From NCBI GenBank assembly GCA_015296065.1, contig DVDU01000077.1:1-43371 (forward strand): a stretch of DNA of 43,371 nucleotides, given 5' to 3'. Under the pieces are notes generated by a model that saw only the letters and a program-made list of their open reading frames with translations, ran no database searches and had not been told where the DNA came from. Of the stretch, positions 17,718-26,845 are shown in pieces. Each line of letters opens with the position of its first letter. Position 1 is the first letter of the stretch. Origin of the DNA: Oscillatoriaceae cyanobacterium M33_DOE_052. Its GTDB lineage: Bacteria > Cyanobacteriota > Cyanobacteriia > Cyanobacteriales > Laspinemataceae. Both the position numbers and the translations under genes were made by a program.

Positions 17718-18941
17718 TTATGCTTTAAAGACGATCGCCGGATCCACACGATTTACCTTGTGAATGGCAAAAATGGCGGCACTGATACACATCAAAACGG
17801 TGATGCCAAAGACGCCCACAGCAGTGGGAACGGAGATAGAAATCAAGAGACCCTGACTTGCCAATACCCAAGCTCTCACCCCCACACAAAGAGCCATCCC
17901 CGGAAGGTAGCCCATCACGGCCATCCAGAGAGACTGCTCAATAATCACGCTGTAAATCGTCAGATTTGACGCCCCGATCGCCTTAAGCGTTCCAAACTCT
18001 TTCAGGTGGTCAGATACGGAAGAATAGAGAATCTGCCCGACCACCACCACCCCCACAATCAATCCCACACCAGCCCCCAGTCCCAGAATAAAGCCGATCC
18101 CCGTGCGCCGTTCCCAATAAGTGCGAGTTTTCTCGGCCATCTCGGCTTTGGTATAAGCCCGAGTGTAAGGCATAGCCTGCTCCAACCGGTGCTTGAGCTG
18201 GTTTAAATCCACACCAGGTTTAGCCCGTACCAGCACATAGGCAATATTGTCATCAGTGGTGAGTTTCAGCGGTGCTGGTTGAGGACCAGACAGGGGCTCT
18301 GGGGGTAACTTCGCAGTGCCGTAAGCATTGCCGTTTTCCAGAGATGTGAACACAAAGGGACTGGAAATGGCACATTGAGTATCTGTGGTGAAACCGGCTA
18401 CAGTGGTCTCAAAACCACCTAATGCTACGACTTCCTGCTTCCAGCCGCCCACCTTCAGCTTATCGAAGCTGCGGCGATCGATTAAGACACTGTAAGGCTT
18501 TTCCAGGTCGCTCAATCGTCCTTTGGTCAGGGTGCCGGGAGTAAATAGCTCGCCATTGGGGTCAAATCCGAAGATGCGAACGTGATTAATGTTTCCCAAA
18601 GCATTCCGCCAGAGGGAGCCATTCATCACCAGCGCTTCTGCCTTGTCCACCCCTTCCACCTTTTGGGCTTGAGAGAGGCGATCGTAAGGAATTGGCACCG
18701 TCATTTCCAACGCCGCCAGATTTTCCGACCCTACCCAGATGTCAGCAGCGGAGCTTTCAATCAGGATGGCCGTGGATTGGATAACGCCTTTGAAGATGCC
18801 AGTCTGAATCGTGACCAAGCTAACGGCAAACATAATCCCAGCTTGGGCAACGAGGAAGCGAGGCAGGTCCTCAAATAGGTTTTTACGGGCAATTGAAGGC
18901 ATGAGAGTTTTTGCGAACGCCTTCAGGCGTCGCGCTAGCAT
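17718..18941 (-). CDS. devC: DevC-type ABC transporter permease, FtsX family (407 aa)
   Basis: One hydrophobic helix (about 30-55) is followed by a periplasmic MacB_PCD-like region, then three C-terminal helices. These include FILGLGAGVGLIVGVVVVGQ and the FtsX segment SVSDHLKEFGTLKAIGAS, typical of DevC. It pairs with the ATPase at 16531 to form an export system needing a membrane fusion protein and an outer-membrane channel, neither of which is encoded here. The start at 18941 is used; an internal ATG at 18902 (MPSIARKNLF) matches the usual family N-terminus and is an alternative. The substrate is unknown. Confidence 0.88.
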   Translation of the reverse strand: MLARRLKAFAKTLMPSIARKNLFEDLPRFLVAQAGIMFAVSLVTIQTGIFKGVIQSTAILIESSAADIWVGSENLAALEMTVPIPYDRLSQAQKVEGVDKAEALVMNGSLWRNALGNINHVRIFGFDPNGELFTPGTLTKGRLSDLEKPYSVLIDRRSFDKLKVGGWKQEVVALGGFETTVAGFTTDTQCAISSPFVFTSLENGNAYGTAKLPPEPLSGPQPAPLKLTTDDNIAYVLVRAKPGVDLNQLKHRLEQAMPYTRAYTKAEMAEKTRTYWERRTGIGFILGLGAGVGLIVGVVVVGQILYSSVSDHLKEFGTLKAIGASNLTIYSVIIEQSLWMAVMGYLPGMALCVGVRAWVLASQGLLISISVPTAVGVFGITVLMCISAAIFAIHKVNRVDPAIVFKA

Positions 18942-19113
18942 CGTCTCGGGGGAACCGCAACAGAATAATCTCGCGAGTGGGCAGAGATTTCATCGCTGAG
19001 GTCAAGATTTACATCAATTATAACTATATCGATTATTCAGTATCAAAACCCGGAGGAGAAAGCAGGTTTCTATTGATTTCGGTCATAGCCGAAACCATAA
19101 ATCTGGTTCTAGC

Positions 19114-19275
19114 TTTTGCCCACCCTACAATCTACTTCGGCGACCCCCGGTTTCTGAACATCCCAGCCCAGTAAATAGCGAGCAAGCCGCCCGCCAGATC
19201 GATTCCCCGAACCATTGGGGGAAACGCTCTGGGGGCGGCTGCTAAAGAAGGCGGGCTACAGTAGGGTGGGCAAAA
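19114..19275. mobile_element. 162-bp MITE-like repeat with perfect 15-bp inverted ends
   Basis: TTTTGCCCACCCTAC (19114-19128) is the exact reverse complement of 19261-19275. A third copy with one change lies at 19314-19328, exactly 200 bp from the first, and the direct match continues into AATCTACTTC. TTGCCCACCCTAC ends are common in interspersed repeats of cyanobacteria. It lies just past the desA stop and has no coding capacity. Confidence 0.65.
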
Positions 19276-19347
19276 ACTCCAGATGTGATTTGGTGACAAG
19301 TATTGCAATTGGCTTTTGCCCACCCGACAATCTACTTCTGCGGCTCC

Positions 19348-20403
19348 CTATGTATGGGATTTACCTTGGTAATCCTCAAAAGAGCTGTAGCAATTTTCCG
19401 CATCGTATAAGTGGCACTTGTCCGTAATTTCTTGCATCAGCGCCCAGGAAAATTTAGTTTCATACAGATATTCACCCCAATTGTCTTTGAGGCTTTGATG
19501 GGCTTGGCGGAGGTTGTACCAAGGTATGGCCGTAGAAATGTGATGGGGAATGTGAACGTTGATATCGTGACAGAGGAATTCTACCCAACGGGGATAGTCG
19601 CAGTGGACAGTCCCGGAAAGTTGGGCTTTCGCCTCATGCCATTCGGCTTCTGGTTTGAAAGGAATTTGGGGGACGGTATGGTGAACGATCGTGAAGGTAC
19701 TCATCCAGAAGTGATAAACCAGCCAGGGAAGCAGCCAAAATTTGACAAAGCCCCAAATCCCGGTAGTGGCGATCAGGGTGGGAAAGCCCACAGCGGCACC
19801 AACTAGCACCACAATTACCGATAACCGCACCGAGGAGCGTGCCTTACCCTGAAACCGCTGCCAGTTAAAGTGCAGCACGCCCCAATGGGCGATCGAGCCT
19901 AGCCACCAAAACCGACCCCGCATCCGCCGATACAACCACTGCACCGTAGGGGACAAATCCTGATAATATTCGTTGGTGAATGGGTCCCAAGCATTATCCA
20001 CCCCCAGCTTATTAGTGTGCTTGTGGTGATGGTTGTGCAAAAGCCGCCAACTGTGGAAAGGATAAATCAAAGGCAGGAACATAATATGCCCGACCAAATC
20101 ATTAATCCACTTGCGATTGGCGAATGAGCGATGGCCGCAATCATGGCCGATAACGAAAAACCCCGTCAGAGCGGTGCCGGTGAAAATCCAGCACAGGGGG
20201 AGCAAAAACCAGGGAGATATTGCCAGAGACCAGTATCCCAGGGCAACGGCGGAGACATTAATCGCCACCGTCAGCCAAGCACGGCGAGGATCCTTGGCGA
20301 AGACCGATCGGGGCAGGGTTTTCAGAATGTCTCTGAGGCGTAACGAGGCATCTATGGACCTAGATGTCTGCTCTTGGCGCTGTAACAACGTCGATAAGGT
20401 CAT
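19348..20403 (-). CDS. desA: Acyl-lipid Δ12 fatty acid desaturase DesA (351 aa)
   Basis: DesA introduces the Δ12 double bond into oleate bound to membrane glycerolipids, using ferredoxin, and is central to cold acclimation. The three di-iron histidine boxes are H87-D-C-G-H91, H123-N-H-H-H127 and H284-I-P-H-H288. Segments such as [47 protein letters not shown] and [11 protein letters not shown] match the Synechocystis DesA sequence as I remember it, and the length is equal. Four or more hydrophobic helices surround the boxes. The gene is monocistronic as far as the flanks show. Confidence 0.95.
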   Translation of the reverse strand: MTLSTLLQRQEQTSRSIDASLRLRDILKTLPRSVFAKDPRRAWLTVAINVSAVALGYWSLAISPWFLLPLCWIFTGTALTGFFVIGHDCGHRSFANRKWINDLVGHIMFLPLIYPFHSWRLLHNHHHKHTNKLGVDNAWDPFTNEYYQDLSPTVQWLYRRMRGRFWWLGSIAHWGVLHFNWQRFQGKARSSVRLSVIVVLVGAAVGFPTLIATTGIWGFVKFWLLPWLVYHFWMSTFTIVHHTVPQIPFKPEAEWHEAKAQLSGTVHCDYPRWVEFLCHDINVHIPHHISTAIPWYNLRQAHQSLKDNWGEYLYETKFSWALMQEITDKCHLYDAENCYSSFEDYQGKSHT

Positions 20404-21082
20404 GAATAAAGAAATTTTCTCCAGTTGCTAGTGGTAATGACAAGATTTTTTTATGGGTCGGCGGGGGGTTTACCTGCCTTTGGGCGTCAACCCTGGGCTG
20501 TGCGAACGCGATGGGGGCATCGGTGGCGGCTCATGTCAACCCAAAACCAGATGCTCAGGAGCATTAGCTGGCTCTGGCTGGCCAGAAGCTATATCCACCA
20601 GGGATTCACCTATGTGAATCAACCCTTGCTTGTAACAAACCCTTACGTTTTATACCATATTCTTTACAATCTGAGAGCCAAGCTGTTGAAGAAAAATCTA
20701 ATTTTTGCCTGCTGTTGTCTCGGTCGATCGGTAAATGCCGCCTTGGTGGTCCCTTAACCAGGGCAGGGGGAGCGTCAGTACCGAAGGGATGTTACCGCGC
20801 CCAAGAGCGAACTTTTCCCGTCCCGCTCCCGTCATCAGATGCCGGGATCTAGCTACCAGCGTTGCGGATTTTCCCAAAATTCATCCCAGAAAAGATTTAA
20901 TTTATTTCTAATTCACCTCACCAGTCAGTCAGACGATCTCCTGACTTTCCAGAAAATCATCTGTATTTTTAATCAGAACAGGCAGGGCTTTTTTCAGGCC
21001 GATCGTCTTCACAGTGAACCAGGGTAAAATACTGCATCTTGATCAAGCAATTATCAATTATCTCAAATGTGGTGTTTAATTA
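20404..21082. other. Long spacer upstream of desA
   Basis: No gene is supported. The only structured element noted is a GATTCAC/GTGAATC dyad (about 20604-20621). GC-rich blocks at 20480-20570 and 20750-20840 could be structured RNA, but no known riboswitch or ncRNA motif was recognised. Promoters for desA (minus) and the gene at 21083 (plus) must lie here. Confidence 0.45.
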
Positions 21083-21676
21083 ATGTTAAAACGTCTCAAA
21101 CAAAAACCCTTGGTGGAAATTGCAGCTTTGTTTGGTGGTGGGTTCGGCTTGGTTTTGATTTTAGGGGAAATGCCACTCCGTAACGCCCTCAAGGGGGTGG
21201 GTTTTTTAATGATTAAATCAGCCGATGAAATTGTAGAGAATTTACATCGTTTGACCCTATTTAATGGTTTAGGTTTTGTCTTGATTGGGGTCAGTGTCAC
21301 TTTGATCTTGGCGCGACTGCGCTACCGATTGCGCACATCTCCCAGCTCCGCAGGCGCCAAATGCCCCGTTTGCGGGGGGCGGTTGCGGCGCGTCCACCGA
21401 AATTTGTTCGATCGCGCAATCAATATTCTACTCCCCGTGTCTCGTCACAAATGCCGGGATCCCAAATGCGGCTGGGAAGGCTTACGGGTAAAACCCCTGC
21501 ATGACGAGGGTATGGGGGATCCTTATGAAGAAACAGATATCCCGAGTCCAGGTAACTTGACCCCGTGGCGTTCCGAGGGCCACCCCCATCGACAATATTC
21601 AGAGGAAGCACCAGGAGAGCGTGACAACTACAAAGCCACTCTCGCCAGCACTTCCGTAAGCGAGGAGATGGATTAG
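21083..21676 (+). CDS. Two-helix membrane protein with zinc-ribbon-like cysteines (197 aa)
   Basis: There are two hydrophobic helices (about 11-30 and 60-79). They are followed by a four-cysteine unit, C94-P-V-C97-G-G and C124-R-D-P-K-C129, with the spacing of a zinc ribbon on the cytoplasmic side. A charged, disordered C-terminus of about 60 residues follows. No family is recognised. The start is ATG at 21083, preceded only by an AT-rich leader. It is convergent with the small gene at 21722. Confidence 0.72.
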   Translation: MLKRLKQKPLVEIAALFGGGFGLVLILGEMPLRNALKGVGFLMIKSADEIVENLHRLTLFNGLGFVLIGVSVTLILARLRYRLRTSPSSAGAKCPVCGGRLRRVHRNLFDRAINILLPVSRHKCRDPKCGWEGLRVKPLHDEGMGDPYEETDIPSPGNLTPWRSEGHPHRQYSEEAPGERDNYKATLASTSVSEEMD

Positions 21677-21721
21677 GTACTCGATCGTCCCTCAACGAAG
21701 GTGTGCGAATCCCAGCACTCA

Positions 21722-22033
21722 CTAATTTTGATGTTGCCGTAACCGCATTTGAAGCAGGAGGGTTTCCGCTTCCGCTTGCAGGTGCAAAAACTTGACTTGA
21801 TGCTCAGCTTGGTAAATGGATTTCATCAACTCGATCAGTCGCTGGTCTTTTTGGGCACTTACTGGTGCAGAGTGGATCCTGTCTGGTGATGTTCTGGGGA
21901 GATCTTCAGGGGCAGGAGCGATGCTGACTTGACGCCTGACGGCGTTCGGGGATGAGTTGAGCGCTTCACCGGGTCTAGTGGACTCAGTATTGGCAGGGGC
22001 AGACTGGGGTTGGGCGATTAAAAGGGTGGACAT
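21722..22033 (-). CDS. Small conserved-looking hypothetical protein (103 aa)
   Basis: The first 60 residues are Pro/Ser/Ala-rich and probably disordered. The C-terminal part (LIELMKSIYQAEHQVKFLHL and QAEAETLLLQMRLR) is a clear amphipathic helix. This kind of C-terminal helix occurs in small cyanobacterial hypothetical proteins as far as I recall. No function can be assigned. The ATG start at 22033 fits with the coding pattern. Confidence 0.6.
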   Translation of the reverse strand: MSTLLIAQPQSAPANTESTRPGEALNSSPNAVRRQVSIAPAPEDLPRTSPDRIHSAPVSAQKDQRLIELMKSIYQAEHQVKFLHLQAEAETLLLQMRLRQHQN

Positions 22034-22381
22034 GACAGGTGAAATAGTTATTTTTGCTTATGGACTATAGTGGCGTATTTTAGATCAAACTCAAAACAAA
22101 TTTGCAACGAATTTAGCAATTTTTTAATTTGTTGGGCTGAAATCAAGGAATGCTGCCCCGGAAAAGCCACAAAATGCCCTACAGCTAAGGGATTACAGCA
22201 TTCTTGAAACCTCCGCCAAAAATATTCCACGGGACAGCACAGCACCAGCACTGCCAACGCCGCTTTCTGGTGGGAGCCCGATCGCGCTAAACTAGGGTAA
22301 ACTTCAACCGACCTCAAATTTAATAGATAGACCAAAGTGACCCCGAGTTTTTTGGCTGCTGATTCCGACCTTCCCGGTGCC
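22034..22381. other. Spacer upstream of thrC
   Basis: No supported gene. A 111-codon frame on the minus strand (22048-22383) overlaps the thrC start, has an odd Cys/Trp-rich composition and matches nothing I know. The region should hold the thrC promoter. Confidence 0.45.
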
Positions 22382-23467
22382 ATGCCCCATTCTGAGCCAC
22401 CGCGATTCCGTTCTTACTGGCCTGGTCTGATCGAGACCTACAGGCAGTACCTACCGGTGACTGAGAAAACACCGGTAGTGACTTTGCTTGAAGGCAATAC
22501 ACCCCTCATCCCGGTGCCAGCGATCGCCGCGATGGTAGGAAAACAAGTGCAAGTGTTTGTCAAATATGACGGTCTCAACCCCACAGGCAGCTTCAAAGAC
22601 CGGGGCATGACTATGGCCATTTCCAAGGCCAAAGAAGAAGGGGCCAATGCTGCCATCTGCGCCAGTACCGGCAACACTTCGGCATCGGCGGCGGCTTATG
22701 CCCGCCGCGCTGGGATGCGGGCCTTTGTGGTGATTCCCGATGGCTACGTGGCTCTGGGCAAATTGGCCCAAGCGCTGCTCTATGGCGCCGAAGTTTTGGC
22801 GATTAAGGGAAATTTCGATCGCGCCTTAGAAATTGTCCAAGAAATCGCCGCTAAATACCCCGTCACCCTAGTTAATTCCGTCAATCCCTACCGTCTGGAA
22901 GGGCAGAAAACATCAGCCTTTGAGATTGTTGATGCTTTAGGCGATGCCCCCGACTGGCTATGTATCCCTGTGGGCAATGCAGGCAATATCACCGCCTACT
23001 GGATGGGGTTTTGCCAGTATCACCAACATGGCAAGTGCGATCGTCTGCCCAAACTGAAAGGATTTCAAGCCGCTGGAGCCGCCCCGATCGTCAACGGCGC
23101 CCCCGTGGCCCATCCCGAAACCTTAGCCACCGCCATCCGCATCGGCAACCCGGCCAACTGGGAGCGCGCCTTAAGCGCCCAACAAGCAAGCCAGGGTAGC
23201 TTCAGCGCCGTTACAGACGAGGAAATCCTCGAAGCCTATCGGCTGCTGGCATCACACGAAGGCATCTTCTGCGAACCAGCATCCGCCGCCTCCGTAGCAG
23301 GACTACTCAAATGCAAAGATGAAGTACCCCCCGGAGCCACCATAGTTTGCGTCCTCACCGGTAACGGACTCAAAGACCCAGATACCGCCATCAAACACAG
23401 CCACAACTCTTTTAAGCAGGGGTTAGAGCCTGACTTAGATTTGGTCGCTGGCATTATGGGTTTTTAG
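22382..23467 (+). CDS. thrC: Threonine synthase (361 aa)
   Basis: ThrC converts O-phosphohomoserine to threonine with PLP. The PLP lysine is K72 in TGSFKDRGM. Other motifs are [14 protein letters not shown], the phosphate-binding [14 protein letters not shown] and a C-terminal [11 protein letters not shown]. Length and sequence match the short cyanobacterial ThrC. ATG at 22382 is chosen; an in-frame GTG at 22337 would add 15 residues without homology. The last 4 bp overlap the end of the convergent gene at 23464, so there is no room for a terminator between them. Confidence 0.95.
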   Translation: MPHSEPPRFRSYWPGLIETYRQYLPVTEKTPVVTLLEGNTPLIPVPAIAAMVGKQVQVFVKYDGLNPTGSFKDRGMTMAISKAKEEGANAAICASTGNTSASAAAYARRAGMRAFVVIPDGYVALGKLAQALLYGAEVLAIKGNFDRALEIVQEIAAKYPVTLVNSVNPYRLEGQKTSAFEIVDALGDAPDWLCIPVGNAGNITAYWMGFCQYHQHGKCDRLPKLKGFQAAGAAPIVNGAPVAHPETLATAIRIGNPANWERALSAQQASQGSFSAVTDEEILEAYRLLASHEGIFCEPASAASVAGLLKCKDEVPPGATIVCVLTGNGLKDPDTAIKHSHNSFKQGLEPDLDLVAGIMGF

Positions 23468-24027
23468 TTGCTTCGCTCTTGGTTGCTCTGGAACGGCGCC
23501 AGCAAATATTCCGACCCTGCCCCAGTTTGATTTGTCTGGGGGAGAGAAGGGGAGGGACGTTTCGGCGGCGTTTGCGCCTTTTTCAGCAGTTCAACTGTAT
23601 CCCCCAAAGCCGCCGTTAATCCCTTGCGGGTTTGCTCGTGAGCGGCCCGCTCTGCGGCGAGAGCTTCCCGAAGGGAGGCGGCTTCTTCTTGGAGCCGATC
23701 GCCAGTCCGGATGAAATCGAGGAGCTTCATCTTTAACTCCTCGGTTACTCCCATGATTTCCAACTCTTTTTGCAGCGCTGCCAAAACCGCCGCATCTTTC
23801 CCAGATACCTGCTCTACCGCTTTTAGTCTCGCGATTTCACCTTGCAGAGATTCTATTTTTTGCTGCAGCTGCTTCACCTCAAAGCGCCGCTGCTCCGCTT
23901 CTCTGTTATACAGCTCTCGCCATCGCGCCGCACTAGCGTGGGCACTTTCTAACTCCGTTTCCATCCCCGCGAGTTTCTTTTGCAACGATTTTACTTCATC
24001 TAGCCACTGGCTTACTGGTTCGCTCAT
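23464..24027 (-). CDS. Coiled-coil protein of unknown function (187 aa)
   Basis: Residues of about 10-75 and 105-150 form heptad coiled coil ([36 protein letters not shown]). Between them, a conserved-looking segment reads [21 protein letters not shown]. The C-terminus is Pro/Ser/Gln-rich. No enzyme motif is present. Similar short coiled-coil proteins sit beside thrC in some cyanobacteria to my recollection, but the function is unknown. It overlaps thrC tail-to-tail by 4 bp. Confidence 0.8.
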   Translation of the reverse strand: MSEPVSQWLDEVKSLQKKLAGMETELESAHASAARWRELYNREAEQRRFEVKQLQQKIESLQGEIARLKAVEQVSGKDAAVLAALQKELEIMGVTEELKMKLLDFIRTGDRLQEEAASLREALAAERAAHEQTRKGLTAALGDTVELLKKAQTPPKRPSPSLPQTNQTGAGSEYLLAPFQSNQERSN

Positions 24028-24097
24028 TTTTACCCCTTTGGCTTCTGGTTTATCGCTTTTTTCCTGATTTAGCTCTGATTTTGCTTATCGCAACAGC

Positions 24098-24177
24098 TAC
24101 AGCATTTTCGGAAAAAGTGTATGACACATTCAAAGTTCCTCTCACTCTCTGGTAGAGGGATTTAGGGTGAGGGCGGG
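24098..24177. mobile_element. Degraded relative of the 107-bp MITE
   Basis: The left end TACAGC, the central TTCAAAGT, CTCTCT and GTAGAGGGATTTAGGGTGAG segments align with the element at 13404-13510. The right terminal repeat is missing. Confidence 0.6.
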
Positions 24178-24252
24178 ATAATCAATGTATTGAGTCACTT
24201 CTGCATAATCTTTAATTAGGATGAAATCAATCATTAAAGAAATAGGCAGGGG

Positions 24253-24699
24253 TTAGTAACGACTTTGTTTTTGCATTAAAGCCATCACTAACATACTGAT
24301 AGAAAGGATGAGCAATAACCAAATCACTCCTCCTGCCATACCAGTTAAAACTCGTAATCCTCGCAGCACCCAAACTAACAGGGTAGCACTGGCGGAAATG
24401 CCAAAAAGAGATAAAAACAAAGTAGTGAGTGAGGAGGAACGACGACTCAAGAGCTTGTCCCAAAAACTGCAATAGAATGGATATTGGTGTGGCAGAAATC
24501 GCCACTGAGCAGGACTGGGTTGTAGGAGCAACCACATGCGGGCAACGCCAGAGCATCGGAACGGAAAGCCATCAGGCGTTACGTCAGCATCAATGCGGTC
24601 TGGTGGTTGTAGTGACCATAGTCTGGATTTATCCCCTAGTTTAACAAACATCAGCACCGGGCGCCAGAATCTCCCCAAATTGGGCATGGGAACTGACAA
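24253..24699 (-). CDS. Possible two-helix membrane protein (148 aa)
   Basis: The C-terminal half has two hydrophobic helices (LFLSLFGISASATLLVWVLR and GGVIWLLLILSISMLVMALM). This arrangement resembles small cyanobacterial membrane proteins with a GGVIW loop. The N-terminal 75 residues are Trp/Pro/Arg-rich and match nothing I know. It may be a real gene, or a conserved C-terminus fused to a frame-shifted N-terminus. The start (ATG at 24699) is uncertain. Confidence 0.45.
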   Translation of the reverse strand: MSVPMPNLGRFWRPVLMFVKLGDKSRLWSLQPPDRIDADVTPDGFPFRCSGVARMWLLLQPSPAQWRFLPHQYPFYCSFWDKLLSRRSSSLTTLFLSLFGISASATLLVWVLRGLRVLTGMAGGVIWLLLILSISMLVMALMQKQSRY

Positions 24700-24891
24700 T
24701 AAATAGAAATCCAGATTGGTAATTTTGCTGCTCAGAAAGGTACTGGAGGAATTGTAATGACATTAAACCTGCCTGTAGAGGGGTTGCATCCCACTAACGG
24801 TATTGCCATTTTTGAGGGAAACAGTGCAAGATAAGTGTGAAGTAAGGAGTGACGGTAGTTGACTCCTACGCCCAGTAGAGTAGGGAAGAAT

Positions 24892-25770
24892 ATGCAAGTG
24901 AGGAGAAATTTAGATTTAGAGGACATTCGGCTATCTTGGCTGGAATGGAATATCTCCGGTGGCGAAGGGGAGAAACTTGGCACCGCATCAAGGGAGCGGG
25001 AGCGCTTACTGCTGCTACATGGACTGGGGGATCACGCTCTGGTTTGGAGTAGCTTGGGGGAGTATCTGGGAGGAAAATACCACATCGTGGCTCCGGATCT
25101 GCGGGGACATGGGGAAAGCAGTAAGCCAGAGCAAGGATACACCTTTGGGGAGACGATCGCCGACTTAGAAGCCCTAATGAACCACTTGGGGTGGCAAGAT
25201 GCCCATATTTTAGGCCACTCCTGGGCAGCCAAACTGATCGCCATCTGGGCGCAACAGCAACCGCAGCGCTTCCGCAGCGCCATTTTGGTCGATCCAATTT
25301 TCATTATGAAAATGCCCAGCATCGTCAAACTATCGTTTCCGATCCTCTACCGCACCCTAGAAACCTGTAAAGGTATGGGACCTTTTCCCAGTTATGAGGC
25401 GGCCAAATCCGAGGCGAGTAAGCTGGGTAAGTACGCTGGTTGGAGCGAGCTACAGCAAACCGTATTCCAGGGGGGGATCGAGGAAAAACCCAATGGTTCG
25501 TGGGGTAGCAAGTTCTCGGTAGCAGCGCGAAATGGGATTTTTGAAGAGGTGACGCGGGTAGCAGGCTTGACTAAACCGATCCATATCCGCACCTTATTTA
25601 TTCAACCGGAAAAAGGGGTTAACCGCACCGAGTTGCAACTCAAGCCATATAAGTCCTATTTGACCGATCTCACGGTGAAGGGCGTACCGGGAAACCACTG
25701 GCCATTTTTGGTCGAGCCAGACATCTTTAACCGTAGTGTGGCGGCGTTTTTAGCTGCTCAACCAGGGTAG
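24892..25770 (+). CDS. Alpha/beta hydrolase (292 aa)
   Basis: The canonical fold is visible: LLLLHGLGDHA oxyanion loop, APDLRGHGESSKP, nucleophile elbow G-H-S110-W-A, and catalytic His269 in GNHWPF. The acid residue is probably in the strand before residue 245. Substrate is unknown; such enzymes include esterases, dehalogenases and epoxide hydrolases. ATG at 24892 is preceded by AGGGAAGA, a strong ribosome-binding site, which decides against the upstream TTG at 24859. Confidence 0.9.
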   Translation: MQVRRNLDLEDIRLSWLEWNISGGEGEKLGTASRERERLLLLHGLGDHALVWSSLGEYLGGKYHIVAPDLRGHGESSKPEQGYTFGETIADLEALMNHLGWQDAHILGHSWAAKLIAIWAQQQPQRFRSAILVDPIFIMKMPSIVKLSFPILYRTLETCKGMGPFPSYEAAKSEASKLGKYAGWSELQQTVFQGGIEEKPNGSWGSKFSVAARNGIFEEVTRVAGLTKPIHIRTLFIQPEKGVNRTELQLKPYKSYLTDLTVKGVPGNHWPFLVEPDIFNRSVAAFLAAQPG

Positions 25771-26845
25771 GGAGCCGGTGTGGCCAATGGGGAGTTATGC
25801 TAGCATATTTGAGTATTTCCGCTCATTGGGGGTTGATCCCCATTGACATTTAAGGTAAATTTATGTCATGCTGTGAAGCTGAAGCAGGGAGAAAACGCTC
25901 ATGTCAGGCTTAACTCCAGCGTTCAGTTTGCGATCTGGTTCCCCAAACCCTTGGGGAAGCAAAACAAAACCACTCGCCCGGGCGAGTGCCACTGAGCGAT
26001 CGGGATGAGATTACCACTCCTGAATTTCGGCAACCGAGCCGAAAAGCTCCACCAGAGCTGCGGTGGGAACCTGCCTGTATGATCCGGGGTCAAAAGTCGC
26101 ACAAAATGGCTCAATTACCAGAATTCTCTGCGTACCAGCCGCAGGGCATGACGCTAGTACCCCTTCATCAACCCCCAGTGTTGCGGCTGGGAATTTACAG
26201 CAATAACCACAGGTCTCACAGACAGATTATGAAACAAAATATACCTCCCCAGCTTCATTCCCACGGGAGAAGTATTGGGTTTTGATAGTGCTGTGCTGGA
26301 GCCAGGAGCTACCAGATAGCTATTCGATGAAATCAGGCGAACTCACCGGTACTCGGGTGCCGATTGAGCAAAAAGCATTTGCTCTGAATTGCTGAGATAA
26401 GTAAGCTGTCAGGTGATGCATCACATAATTTGTGCCGTTTTTAAATATCAGTGCGATATTTCAGCACGAGAGGCTGTTTTGGCAACGGGCTATTTTGGCC
26501 GCGACCAATCAAAATCCGGCACGGGAGGGGCGCTGCTCCTTACCTGCGAGAAATCAGACGCATCACAGTGTAGAGGCTCGTGTTTGCACAATTCTAATTC
26601 ACGAAGAACATATCCGGAAAACCGACTCTACTAATGCGCTCTGAAACCAGCAGGCGGTCACAAAAAAAGCGCTTTTTGGGAAAAACTAGACCAAAATTGC
26701 CATTTCTATTGCTCGATCGGGGAATCTCCCGCTGAGGGGAGAAACGCTGTTCCCCCCTACCGCAAAGCAAGATGGTGACTAGGAAAAAAGGCATTGATCA
26801 CCCCCCAAAGCGCTAATCACCCTTAACTACATGGATGGAGATTGA
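25771..26845. other. 1.1-kb stretch without a convincing gene
   Basis: Small frames on both strands overlap each other and none shows a family signature. Structural elements are a CCCCAA/TTGGGG stem (25941-25956), a perfect 18-bp palindrome (25971-25988), GTGATGCATCAC (26413-26424) and AAAAAGCGCTTTTT (26664-26677). A decayed gene or an RNA gene is possible. The promoter for the gene at 26846 should be at its right end. Confidence 0.5.
25971..25988. promoter_or_regulatory. Perfect 18-bp GC-rich palindrome
   Basis: CACTCGCCCGGGCGAGTG reads the same on both strands. No T-run follows, so it is not a plain terminator. It could be a dimeric regulator site or a repeat core; the role is unknown. Confidence 0.4.

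Noticed and set aside
20425-20757. 110-codon plus-strand frame upstream of desA
   Set aside because: Weak start, unusual Trp/Arg composition and no homology; more likely promoter and leader sequence.
22048-22383. 111-codon minus-strand frame upstream of thrC
   Set aside because: It overlaps the thrC start, is rich in Cys and Trp, has no recognisable motif, and the coding pattern favours spacer.
25986-26285. 99-codon plus-strand frame in the gene desert
   Set aside because: It has no ribosome-binding site, family motif or conserved composition, and it overlaps a minus-strand frame of similar quality.
26413-26644. Two overlapping plus-strand frames of about 70 codons
   Set aside because: Different frames over the same bases with no supporting feature.
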